From the NCBI GenBank assembly GCA_039030555.1, contig JBCCDY010000005.1:62001-126000 (forward strand): 64,000 bases of DNA, given 5' to 3'. Positions 30,892 through 38,548 of the stretch are shown here, piece after piece. The notes beneath the pieces are model-generated. The model saw only the letters and a program-made list of their open reading frames with translations. It did not search any database and was not told the DNA's origin. The translations under genes were made by a program, and so were the position numbers. This DNA is from JBCCDY01 sp039030555. Lineage in GTDB: Bacteria > Bacteroidota > Bacteroidia > Cytophagales > Cyclobacteriaceae. Numbering within the stretch: position 1 is the first letter of the stretch; each line of letters opens with the position of its first letter.

Positions 30892-31959
30892 TTGAGAATA
30901 GGACAGTTGAATAGAGATTTTGACATATCAGACATTCAGAAAGACAAATTTCATCACCATGTAATTTTCTGGCTGGTTTACTTCACAATGAATTTATTCA
31001 GGTGGGGGTATTATTATGATGACTACTGGTACTCCCTTAAATCCAATCTTGTAGAGTTTCCCATCTATATAGTGTTGGTATACTTCAATCTGTATGTCCT
31101 GTTAAAGCGTTACGTCCCTGGAAAAATATATACCTATATATCAATTTTATTTGTGTGCATTTTAGCAGCATCCTTACTCAAAATCATTTTAATATATGAA
31201 TTCGTCACCACTGAAATCTTTAAGGAGTCCACTCTTAGGCTCGAAGGACTTTTTAACCTGAAATATGTAATTGCGGTATTCATAGGGGAATTATATGTAG
31301 TCGGGGTAACTATGGCTATAAAACTTACCATCGACTGGGTCCGGTCAGAAAAGAAAACCAGGGAGCTGGAGCAGCGCAATCTGAAAACGGAACTCTCTAT
31401 GCTCAGGGCCAAAATGCAACCACACTTTTTTTTCAATACACTGAATAATCTGTATTCTTTAACGCTCGATAAATCAGACCAAGCTCCCGAAACCGTTTTA
31501 AAACTTTCAGAATTGATGAGTTATGTAGTCTATGAAGGGAAAAACAGTCGGGTAATCCTTATCAAAGAGATTGAGCACATCCAAAACTACTTGAATCTTG
31601 AACGCCTGAGATATGATGATCGGTTAAACGTTACTTTCGATATCAATGGAGAAATTGCAGGTAAAGAAATACCTCCTTTAATATTAATTACATTCGTAGA
31701 AAATGCTTTCAAGCATGGCTCCAGTGATACTCTTGGGAAAATAAGTATAGTGATTTTGTTAAAGGTAAAAGACGGTAGAGTGTTTTTTGAAGTAACCAAT
31801 GACTTTCGACCTAAGGCCGCTATGAAAAATCCCAAAAAAGGAGTAGGGATTGAAAACACCAGAAGAAGGCTTGATCTCCTCTATGGAGATGCTTATAGTC
31901 TTGATACTCAGCAAAAAGATGGAAAATTCAGTGTTAAACTATCAATCCCGACCTTATGA
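30892..31959 (+). CDS. LytS/YehU-type membrane sensor histidine kinase
   Basis: 355 residues from a TTG start. Four hydrophobic segments fill residues ~25-150 (HHVIFWLVYFTMNLFRW, FPIYIVLVYFNLYVLL, ISILFVCILAASLLKIILI, YVIAVFIGELYVVGVTMAI). The His_kinase domain has the phosphoacceptor His178 in MQPHFFFNTLNNLYSL. The ATPase part has ITFVENAFKHGSSD and KKGVGIENTRRRL. It overlaps the response-regulator gene by 4 bp, so the two are translationally coupled. Its position opposite susC suggests it senses chitin-derived sugars; this is inference. Confidence 0.9.
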   Translation: MRIGQLNRDFDISDIQKDKFHHHVIFWLVYFTMNLFRWGYYYDDYWYSLKSNLVEFPIYIVLVYFNLYVLLKRYVPGKIYTYISILFVCILAASLLKIILIYEFVTTEIFKESTLRLEGLFNLKYVIAVFIGELYVVGVTMAIKLTIDWVRSEKKTRELEQRNLKTELSMLRAKMQPHFFFNTLNNLYSLTLDKSDQAPETVLKLSELMSYVVYEGKNSRVILIKEIEHIQNYLNLERLRYDDRLNVTFDINGEIAGKEIPPLILITFVENAFKHGSSDTLGKISIVILLKVKDGRVFFEVTNDFRPKAAMKNPKKGVGIENTRRRLDLLYGDAYSLDTQQKDGKFSVKLSIPTL

Positions 31960-32678
31960 GTACTTATAAGTGCCTTATCATTGATGATGAGCCTTTGGCA
32001 AGAAATGTCCTGAAGAAATATATTGAAAATCTCGAAGCCTATGAATTGCAGGCAGAAGCATCAGATGCATTTGAAGCCATCGAAATCTTAGAAAAGAATG
32101 CAATTGACCTGATTTTTCTCGATATAAATATGCCTGAATTAAGTGGGATCGATTTTATAAAGTCACTTGATTATAGACCTTCTGTAATTATTACATCAGC
32201 TTACAGGGAATACGCAGCAGAAGGATTTGAACTTGATGTGATTGATTATCTCGTAAAACCAATCACCTTTCCAAGGTTTCTAAATGCCTTAAACAAATTT
32301 AAGCGTCTGAAGCCTGATGTGGGTTCTGAGGAATCCACCGCTCACGAGCACGACGAGGACAGTTTTATATTCATTAAGGTTGATAAGAGGATGGTGAAGG
32401 TGCTCTTTCACGAAATACTTTATGTAGAAAGCCTAAAAGATTATGTTAGAGTAGTAACAGAAACAGAACAGCTGATTACACATAGTAATCTCAGTAATTT
32501 CACCGATTTGCTGCCAAAAGATCGCTTTATCAGAGTCCATAAATCATTTACCATTTCTCTTTCCAAAGTAAAAGCCATAGAAGGTAATCTTATAGAAGTT
32601 TCCAATTCAGGACATAGAATACCCATTGGAAGGGTTTACCAGCAGGAAGTAAAAAGTGCCATTTTAAAAAAAGACTAA
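31956..32678 (+). CDS. LytTR-family response regulator
   Basis: 240 residues. The receiver domain has acidic residues IIDDEP, the phosphorylated Asp56 in FLDINMPELSG, the Thr/Ser of VIITSAY and the Lys of DYLVKPI. The LytTR DNA-binding domain (~140-238) has IKVDKRMVKVLFHEILYVESLKDYV, SNLSNFTDLLPKDRFIRVHKSFTISL and IPIGRVYQ. Partner of the kinase at 30892; probable activator of the divergent susCD-nag operon. Confidence 0.92.
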   Translation: MSTYKCLIIDDEPLARNVLKKYIENLEAYELQAEASDAFEAIEILEKNAIDLIFLDINMPELSGIDFIKSLDYRPSVIITSAYREYAAEGFELDVIDYLVKPITFPRFLNALNKFKRLKPDVGSEESTAHEHDEDSFIFIKVDKRMVKVLFHEILYVESLKDYVRVVTETEQLITHSNLSNFTDLLPKDRFIRVHKSFTISLSKVKAIEGNLIEVSNSGHRIPIGRVYQQEVKSAILKKD

Positions 32679-32739
32679 GTTCTTTTGTTCACATTTTATA
32701 TTTAAGTCACTCATAAATTTCTTATATTTTAAAAGGTCA

Positions 32740-32907
32740 CCTGAAGAAATTGATCAGATACCTATTATCAATTCGCTAGGGCAATCAATCAGGGTATATT
32801 CAGATGGTACCAAACCTTTGCAGATCGATGATTTGAAATCAGGATTATACTTTTTAAGAGTTGATTCTAAGAATAGAAGAATAACTAAAAGATTAGTGAT
32901 TAAATGA
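32740..32907 (+). pseudogene. Lone T9SS type A sorting-domain tail without its passenger
   Basis: In the 405-bp gap 32679-33083, the frame ending at the TGA 32905-32907 reads IINSLGQSIRVYSDG, then LQIDDLKSGLYFLRV and ITKRLVIK. This is the typical C-terminal half of a type A Por-secretion sorting domain (YNSLGQ..., L...L.sGlYflrv, ...kklvik). The preceding strand (YPNP) is missing and no start codon or passenger domain is in frame nearby. I read it as the relic of a deleted secreted protein gene. Nothing else is recognised in the gap. Confidence 0.75.
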
Positions 32908-33083
32908 CTTCTATTGGCTACAGGTATTGGTGACCTATCATTAATTATCATATGTTAAGTGTGTTATAGATAGTCTTTGTTTATTTAGGATTGTTTTATA
33001 CTCATAAGTAATGGTTCTTCCTTAAGCTGGATATAACCATTAACCGCAAGACCAAATAATAACGTAAAACACCTTAATCAATA

Positions 33084-33659
33084 ATGTTAGAAGAAATACG
33101 AGTATTTATTGAAAATCTCTCTGGACCAATTCCGGAAGAACATTGGTTGATGTACAAGAAGCAAATAACTACAACAAAAGCTAAAAAAGGAGATGTAATT
33201 CTTCACTTTAATAAACCGTGCAAAACTATTTGGCACCTGGTTACAGGAGCAGCACGAAAAATAGAAATGATTGAGGGATCTACCAAAACAACCCATTTTT
33301 ATACGGCCCCAAAGGTTTTCACAGTATTACAAAGCGCCTTGAAATCTATACCGAGTGATTTATCTATTGTTTGTGATGAAGATTGCATATTCTTAGAGTT
33401 GCCATTCGTCGAATTGCAGAAGCTATATGAGAAATCGAGATATATCGAACGTATCGGAAGGCGTATAGTAGAAGAAGAGTATATCGCGGAATTCAGTATT
33501 AGGAGGATGTTCCTGAAGATGGATGCGCTTGAAAGATATGAATACATTGAAAAAACACATCCAGAAGTACTAAAGCGGTTTCAATTGAAAGATGTTGCAA
33601 CTTTTTTAGGCATAACACCAGAAACACTTAGCAGATTGCGTAAAACACGTTTCGCATGA
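33084..33659 (+). CDS. Crp/Fnr-family transcriptional regulator
   Basis: 191 residues. Residues ~30-120 form a cyclic-nucleotide-binding-like barrel (AKKGDVILHFNKPCKTIWHLVTGAARKIEM). The C-terminal winged helix ends in LKDVATFLGITPETLSRLRK, the usual Crp recognition helix. Such Bacteroidota proteins often lack true cAMP-binding residues. Target unknown; its neighbours are a decayed SnoaL-like gene and small membrane genes. Confidence 0.85.
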   Translation: MLEEIRVFIENLSGPIPEEHWLMYKKQITTTKAKKGDVILHFNKPCKTIWHLVTGAARKIEMIEGSTKTTHFYTAPKVFTVLQSALKSIPSDLSIVCDEDCIFLELPFVELQKLYEKSRYIERIGRRIVEEEYIAEFSIRRMFLKMDALERYEYIEKTHPEVLKRFQLKDVATFLGITPETLSRLRKTRFA

Positions 33660-33850
33660 TTAAACCACCTTATTCTTGATTACTAGCAAAATTTCAAAGT
33701 GTGTCCTATGTCATGCTAATGTTAAGCTTATACTACACAAAAGAATCTCTTTGGTATAAATACCTCTTGAAACCGAACTTATCAAATGTCAAGTGGATTA
33801 GGGTTTTATTTATCGACTTTAGCCAAATAATATTTTAAACCATAGCTCTC

Positions 33851-34110
33851 ATGGATACAATTGAAGTTTTAAACGCTAAACAAGCTATTGCAGAATTACA
33901 TTATAAATATGCTCAAGGTATAGATAAATAGAATTGGACATGTTTAAATCCATCTCTGACGGCACGGTAATGATCAACTATTCAAAGTGGGGAATAGGCA
34001 CACCCATTAAAGTGTCTGGAGATGCATATCTAGAACTGGTAAAATATCCTTTTCTACCGAAGGGTTAATTACACAACGCTGCATTACCTACTTCCTAATA
34101 GAAAAAACAG
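33851..34110 (+). pseudogene. Frameshifted SnoaL-like / NTF2-fold gene
   Basis: From the ATG at 33851 the frame reads MDTIEVLNAKQAIAELHYKYAQGIDK and stops at 33931. The homology continues in another frame as DMFKSISDG...INYSKWG, and again after ~34045 in a third frame as EGLITQRCITYFLIE. All three pieces match the order seen in NTF2-like SnoaL proteins (AKQAI..L.YRYA.GID..DW..F.S...DG......S.WG, then TQH.ITN..IE). At least two frameshifts make it a pseudogene. The rest of the 686-bp gap 33660-34345 holds no gene that I can support. Confidence 0.7.
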
Positions 34111-34345
34111 AATAATAAAGCTACAGATAAGTGTTGACCCTATGACCGGAGTTTTTCTAGACAATCTGAATAAACTAGCACGTCAAAAGTATAAAAGATT
34201 CACTACAGTTCTTGGAATGAAAGACCCCATCTGTTGAGAGGATACAATTTCCACAAAACCTTAAAGCAATTAATTACTACTGCTATTCATAAGATAGTGC
34301 TATGGCAATTCATTATTTTCTAAATCTTAAATCACAATAGTCAAG

Positions 34346-34711
34346 ATGGCTTTAACAGTTCGTTTATTCCTCATTTTGTATGGTCTAATTGCAGTCAGCA
34401 CTGGTTATATGTCTATAACTGCCACTTATGATCCAGATACCACACCATTTGAGGACAACTCGCACCGATTCATTGGTGCTATATGGGCCGCTACAAGTCT
34501 TGGTTTTTTTTATTGCGCATTTAACCTGGAAGAAATTACACTATTTAGATTTCTGATGCTGGCGTTGTTTATTGGAGGAATTGTAAGGGCAGTTGCTTGT
34601 ATACACTATCCGCCAGATATGCCAATATTAGCTACTATCTTTCTCGAACTCGTTCCTACGCCAATTCTGTGGTGGCTGCATACGAAGCTATTAGAAAACG
34701 TTAGTCTTTAG
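34346..34711 (+). CDS. DUF4345-family small membrane protein
   Basis: 121 residues with four hydrophobic segments (LFLILYGLIAVSTGYMSI, FIGAIWAATSLGFFYCAF, LFRFLMLALFIGGIVRAVACI, ILATIFLELVPTPILWWLH). The pattern, including HRFIGAIWAA and FIGGIVRAVA, fits the DUF4345 family of inner-membrane proteins with no assigned function. Stand-alone gene. Confidence 0.75.
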   Translation: MALTVRLFLILYGLIAVSTGYMSITATYDPDTTPFEDNSHRFIGAIWAATSLGFFYCAFNLEEITLFRFLMLALFIGGIVRAVACIHYPPDMPILATIFLELVPTPILWWLHTKLLENVSL

Positions 34712-34819
34712 TACTAGCTTATCAAGGTTCAGTGACTAAAATATAGAAAATTCTTCACTCAAGTTTTGCACCTTAAATTACTCAGTAATCAAAGTAGTAC
34801 ATCTTTAATTTAGACTCCA

Positions 34820-35047
34820 ATGAAAGTAATGACCATTCTTGTTTTTAGAACTTCAATAATGAATGAAAAAGATGTTCAAAGCATCACGCACACACTAAAC
34901 AACCACCCTCATGTTTTGGGGTGGACAGTAGATTTGATGGACTGGGAGCGTGTTTTGAGAATAGAGGCTAGCGATAGCGCCGCTAAACTTGGGATTATAG
35001 AATGTATTAAAATGCTAGGTTTTGAATGTGAAGACCTCAATCACTGA
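34820..35047 (+). CDS. Small HMA-like ferredoxin-fold protein of unknown function
   Basis: 75 residues. The pattern VFRTSIMNEKDVQSITHTLNNHPHVLGWTVDLMDWERVLRIE...IIECIKMLGFECEDL fits the beta-alpha-beta-beta-alpha-beta layout of heavy-metal-associated-like domains, but the CxxC metal site is absent. Similar short proteins are common in Bacteroidota. It ends 4 bp before the start chosen for the cyclase gene, so the pair is probably co-transcribed. Confidence 0.65.
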   Translation: MKVMTILVFRTSIMNEKDVQSITHTLNNHPHVLGWTVDLMDWERVLRIEASDSAAKLGIIECIKMLGFECEDLNH

Positions 35048-35051
35048 ATAT

Positions 35052-36095
35052 ATGAAAAGAATAAAACTGAAACGTGTTATAATCGTAACAGTAGTGGCTA
35101 CCATAATAGGTGGCTTACAAGCCTGGTATGATCATGTGACCATACAAAGTTCGTTCTCACTAGGTCAAAGTAGCCTATATAGCTTTGAATCTGCACTTGT
35201 TCTTAACTTGATCTCTGGTTTAGTTGCAGGGTTTATTACTGCCTTAACACTCAACTTCATTGATGATAAGTATCGAACTAAACCTTATTATCAAGGTTTG
35301 CTTATAATCGTTTCAGTCTTTATACTAATATGGCTTGCACGGAACATAGTTGAAGGAGTTTTGCTATTAGAAGAAGGGCAGTCTTATCATTTTTCGGCTG
35401 ATACTACAGATTTGAAGAATATCACCTTTTGGGTGATTATTGTCATTCTGACCTACTTCGTCCTTCAAATGGATAACAAATTTGGACCGGGTAAATTGAC
35501 TAAGATTTTTTTGGGACGGTACCATATACCAAGAGAAGAAAGTCGCATTTTTATGTTCTTAGATTTGAAATCTTCCACTACTATTGCGGAGCGATTGGGC
35601 GGAGTGAAATATCACCTCTTTCTTAAAGAACTGTTTTCAGATGTTACCAGTCCAATCATAAACTTCGAAGGAGAAATTTATCAATATGTAGGTGATGAAA
35701 TCGTATTGTCCTGGGACTCGAAAAAGCCTCAGCACTTACTAAACTACATTTCCTGTTTTTTTGCCATTCAGGCGTTGCTCGATGATCGAGAGGAAAAATA
35801 CCTCCATCAATTTGGAGTAAAGCCAAGATTCAAAGCTGGTGCTCATTGTGGAACAGTCATCGCAGGTGAGGTTGGAGTGATTAAAAGAGATATCACCTAT
35901 TCCGGTGATGTATTGAACACTACGGCTAGAATTCAAGGCCAATGCAATGAACTGGCTAGTAATTTTTTAGTGTCCAAAAAGCTCTTTGAACTTGGCGCAT
36001 CAATAGACACTCGTTGGAAATTTGAACAAAAGGGGAGCGTGTCTCTCAAAGGAAAGAAAGAGTCAATAGATTTGATGAGTGTATCTGTTAACTAA
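35052..36095 (+). CDS. Membrane-bound class III adenylate/guanylate cyclase
   Basis: 347 residues from the ATG at 35052; the frame is open to 35022 but that would overlap the upstream gene. Residues ~1-140 hold four membrane helices. The catalytic domain (~160-340) has FLDLKSSTTIAERLG (metal Asp171), YQYVGDEIVLSW (second metal Asp215), GVKPRFKAGAHCGTVIAGEVG, and ITYSGDVLNTTARIQ. The Asn and Arg of the final helix, which stabilise the transition state, are present. It should make a cyclic nucleotide; the purine-specificity residues were not assigned. A Crp-family gene lies 2 kb upstream. Confidence 0.85.
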   Translation: MKRIKLKRVIIVTVVATIIGGLQAWYDHVTIQSSFSLGQSSLYSFESALVLNLISGLVAGFITALTLNFIDDKYRTKPYYQGLLIIVSVFILIWLARNIVEGVLLLEEGQSYHFSADTTDLKNITFWVIIVILTYFVLQMDNKFGPGKLTKIFLGRYHIPREESRIFMFLDLKSSTTIAERLGGVKYHLFLKELFSDVTSPIINFEGEIYQYVGDEIVLSWDSKKPQHLLNYISCFFAIQALLDDREEKYLHQFGVKPRFKAGAHCGTVIAGEVGVIKRDITYSGDVLNTTARIQGQCNELASNFLVSKKLFELGASIDTRWKFEQKGSVSLKGKKESIDLMSVSVN

Positions 36096-36179
36096 GTTCC
36101 TCTAGATATTGATCTACCATATTGTTGTTTTATAAGACAATTTAATGTGACTTCTATAAAAGGACTTTAACAGATCTTT

Positions 36180-36431
36180 AAAAAAATACGACACAGCGCA
36201 GCAGTAATAAAAAAACAGCTTTGTTATATAATGTCCTGCGTTATGTTACTTAGCTTCGGGTTCTGGGTTGGCTTTAATAGTTGCGCTGTTGGTCTTCCTT
36301 CTTTCCATACCTTTCTCTTGCTTTCTTAACGTACACAGAGCACTCTTTTGGCACTCCTAGCTACGAGGAGCCACTGTACCGCAAGTAGGACGTTGGTATG
36401 CGCGTAGGAGAGTGGTAAATGTGTGCGAATA
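36180..36431 (+). repeat. Accessory-island junction A: alpha and gamma repeats
   Basis: The 429-bp gap 36096-36524 has no gene. 36218-36248 is the alpha repeat (gctttgttatataatgtcctg... then TTATGTTA at 36241), also found at 37243, 38271, 41773, 53357 and 60401. 36338-36427 is a gamma element: arms GCACTCTTTTGGCACTC and GAGTGGTAAATGTGTGC are imperfect inverted repeats around a variable centre. The sequence just before alpha (cagcgcagcagtaataaaa) recurs at 41750. Confidence 0.8.
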
Positions 36432-36524
36432 GAATGTACTAATATCCGTTCTTTGTTTTGAGATTGTAAGCAATATGCATTATTATTACATCAATAGTAT
36501 GATTATTTACTTAAAATTATAGTT

Positions 36525-36782
36525 ATGGCAACTGTTAGAAAAACAATAACGTTCACTGAACAACAGGATAAATGGATCAAAGCACAAATAACTGCTGGTG
36601 AATTCACAAACGATAGCGAGTATCTGCGCCATCTTGTGCGTTTAGATCAAGCTAAAAATTCCAAATTTTCCAATTTAAAGTCGGCCATTGCAAAAGGGCT
36701 AGAAAGTGGTATTAGCGAGAGTACAATCCCTGATATTATGAAGAGGATTGAGGATAAAATGAAAGCAGATGGGCGCTTATAA
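36525..36782 (+). CDS. Ribbon-helix-helix (ParD-type) antitoxin
   Basis: 85 residues. The N-terminus RKTITFTEQQDKWIKAQITAGEFTNDSEYLRHLVRLDQ is the RHH fold of ParD antitoxins: a beta strand, then two helices with the G-x-[FY]-x-[ST]-x-S-E-[VY] turn. The C-terminal tail would wrap the toxin. The gene overlaps the ParE-type toxin gene by 14 bp. It lies between junction repeats A and B. Confidence 0.88.
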   Translation: MATVRKTITFTEQQDKWIKAQITAGEFTNDSEYLRHLVRLDQAKNSKFSNLKSAIAKGLESGISESTIPDIMKRIEDKMKADGRL

Positions 36783-37062
36783 GCTTTCTAATGAATGTGA
36801 GAATGATATTTCAGACATATATGAATATGGCATTAGCGAATTTGGTTTAAATCAAGCTCAAGATTATATGATTGGTCTTCACGACCTATTCCAGACACTA
36901 GCAGAAAATACCAATATTGGTAGAGATGCTTCTGAATTTTATCCATCGCTTAAGCGATTTGTATACAAAGCACATATGATTTTTTACCTCCAAACGGAAT
37001 CAGGGATTTTCATAGTAAGAACACTTAATCAAAGCATGGATTATGAACGTCATTTGACTTAG
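36769..37062 (+). CDS. ParE-type toxin
   Basis: 97 residues of the RelE/ParE superfamily: YKLSNECENDISDIYEYGISEFGLNQAQDYMIGL, then LAENTNIGRDASEFYPSLKRFVYKAHMIFYL and the closing strand IFIVRTLNQSMDYERHL. The length and R-x-F-x-[FY]-x-x-H-x-I-[FY]-[FY] motif fit ParE. ParE toxins poison DNA gyrase. Partner of the RHH antitoxin at 36525. Confidence 0.88.
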   Translation: MGAYKLSNECENDISDIYEYGISEFGLNQAQDYMIGLHDLFQTLAENTNIGRDASEFYPSLKRFVYKAHMIFYLQTESGIFIVRTLNQSMDYERHLT

Positions 37063-37110
37063 AGGTTTCTTCTGATCATTAACACTCTTGGATTGACAAT
37101 ATTTCTGAAA

Positions 37111-37427
37111 TCTCAATCGTTCATAGCTATTTAGTATAATACTGTATTATATAACAACCTTGCTAGAAGCACCGCACCAAAAAAATCATCAATCAGAAAC
37201 GTGCACGTCATAGTCCAGCTCTGCTGGTTAACATAATATCATTTTTGTTATATAATGTCATCGCGTTATGTTAAATCTAGCTTAGGTACTAGGAAGGCAT
37301 TAATAGTTTGAGAGCCAGCCAGCCTTTAAAAGCACTCAAACTAATTCGTTAACGGAAATTAAGTACTCTTTTGACATTTTTTGAACGGGGAGAGGCTATG
37401 GGAAATGGCAAATGTGTGCGGCTATTG
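37111..37427 (+). repeat. Accessory-island junction B: shared TA flank, beta, alpha and gamma repeats
   Basis: The 400-bp gap 37063-37462 has no gene. 37111-37152 (tctcaatcgttcatagctat...) is repeated almost exactly at 38016 after the second toxin gene. 37147-37242 is the beta repeat, TTATATAACAACCTTGCTAG... to TGGTTAACATAATATC, nearly identical at 41622 and 60253. 37243-37283 is alpha with TTATGTTAA at 37266, forming an inverted pair with TTAACATAA in beta. 37362-37420 is a gamma element. Confidence 0.8.
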
Positions 37428-37462
37428 AATGATTCTTTATTGATTAGAGTTATATTTGGTAT

Positions 37463-37705
37463 ATGGCAAGTACAAGTGAAATCAGAAATAGGCTCATAGA
37501 TAGACTGATGGCAATCAGCAATTCAGATTATCTAACAGCCCTTGAAAAAATGATTGATTCTTCAAACATCCAGGAGGCATCAATTGCCCTAACTGAGGAA
37601 CAAAAAATAATGTTAGCCATGAGTAACCAGGATATTCAAACCGGTAGGCTTATCGATCAAGATTCTCTTAATAAGCAGGAACTTGGATGGCTCAACGAAA
37701 AGTAG
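37463..37705 (+). CDS. Antitoxin of a RelE/ParE-type module
   Basis: 80 residues. MASTSEIRNRLIDRLMAISNSDYLTALEKMID, followed by LTEEQKIMLAMSNQDIQTGRLIDQDSLNKQELGWL, matches the short helical antitoxins that precede RelE/ParE toxins in Bacteroidota. It overlaps the toxin gene by 19 bp. No helix-turn-helix is evident, so the type is assigned mainly from context. Confidence 0.75.
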   Translation: MASTSEIRNRLIDRLMAISNSDYLTALEKMIDSSNIQEASIALTEEQKIMLAMSNQDIQTGRLIDQDSLNKQELGWLNEK

Positions 37706-38001
37706 TCTGGACTCAAACAGCCGCCAGACAAAGGAGAAGCATTTTAGAATATTGGGTCAATCGTAATAAATCAAATACCTATTCCATAAAATTACTGCGT
37801 CTAAGTAATGAAAAGGCTAATTTAATTGCTCAAAACCCGAAATTATTCGGACAGGCCGATTTTCCCGACACACACATGGCTGCAATGGGCCATTTCAGCA
37901 TTTTCTATAAATTCAATTCTAAACAAGTAATTATCACGGCTTTCTGGGATAACCGTCAAGATCCTAAAAATCTTCTTGAAGAATTAAGAAATTCTAAATA
38001 G
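37687..38001 (+). CDS. RelE/ParE-superfamily toxin
   Basis: 104 residues: VVWTQTAARQRRSILEYWVNRNKSNTYSIKLLRL, then IAQNPKLFGQADFPDTHMAAMGHFSIFYKF and VIITAFWDNRQDPKNL. This is the RelE/ParE fold with the common AFWDNRQDP ending of Bacteroidota members. Partner antitoxin at 37463. Second of two consecutive toxin-antitoxin modules, each bounded by TTATGTTA repeats exactly 1,025 bp apart (36241, 37266, 38291). Confidence 0.85.
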   Translation: MAQRKVVWTQTAARQRRSILEYWVNRNKSNTYSIKLLRLSNEKANLIAQNPKLFGQADFPDTHMAAMGHFSIFYKFNSKQVIITAFWDNRQDPKNLLEELRNSK

Positions 38002-38015
38002 CAATATGAAACGAT

Positions 38016-38483
38016 TCTCAATCGTTCATAGCTATTTAGTATAATGCTGTATTATATTTAACAAGTAGCGTTGGCCAGTGGGTGAAATCTCTCTCAATAA
38101 TTTTGAGGAATTGTCTAAGCGAGACGAAATCTCCTTAACATAAGATCTGTACCGATATACAACTCTACAGCGCACCCCAAAGGGATCACTTCGGGACAGG
38201 CTGCCGCACAGTTATATATCTGATCTTATATTAAATACTCGTTCCTCGTATTACAGAGATTTCTGGATATTTGTTATATAATGTCCTGCGTTATGTTAAT
38301 ATAGCTTGGGTTCAGAGTGGGATTAATAGTTTAGGTAAGCCCTCTAACATCAATTAAAAAGTACTAATCATTTCTTAGCAGAAACGAGCACGCTGCCTGC
38401 CACTCGTCACGAGCGAGGAATTACAATGCCGCAGTGAGGGATGTTGGACGGGAGGGAAGGAGAGTGGCAAATGTTTGCAGTCA
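38016..38483 (+). repeat. Accessory-island junction C: TA flank, long imperfect hairpin, alpha and gamma
   Basis: The 547-bp gap 38002-38548 has no gene. 38016-38055 copies the flank at 37111. TTAACATAAGATC near 38137 and GATCTTATATTAA near 38224 form an imperfect palindrome with unpaired bases and a ~75-nt variable centre. 38271-38310 is alpha with TTATGTTAA at 38291. 38386-38479 is a gamma element whose centre (gaggaattacaatgccgca) is shared with the gamma copy at 53684. Confidence 0.75.
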
Positions 38484-38548
38484 TAATATTAAATGTTTTA
38501 ACTTCGCAAATTCAAAAGTCAAACAATTTCCCAAATCTATGTAAGGTT

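Noticed and set aside
33851..34110. Three short coding fragments as separate genes
   Set aside because: Together, in order, they match one SnoaL-like protein in three frames, so a single pseudogene is the simpler reading.
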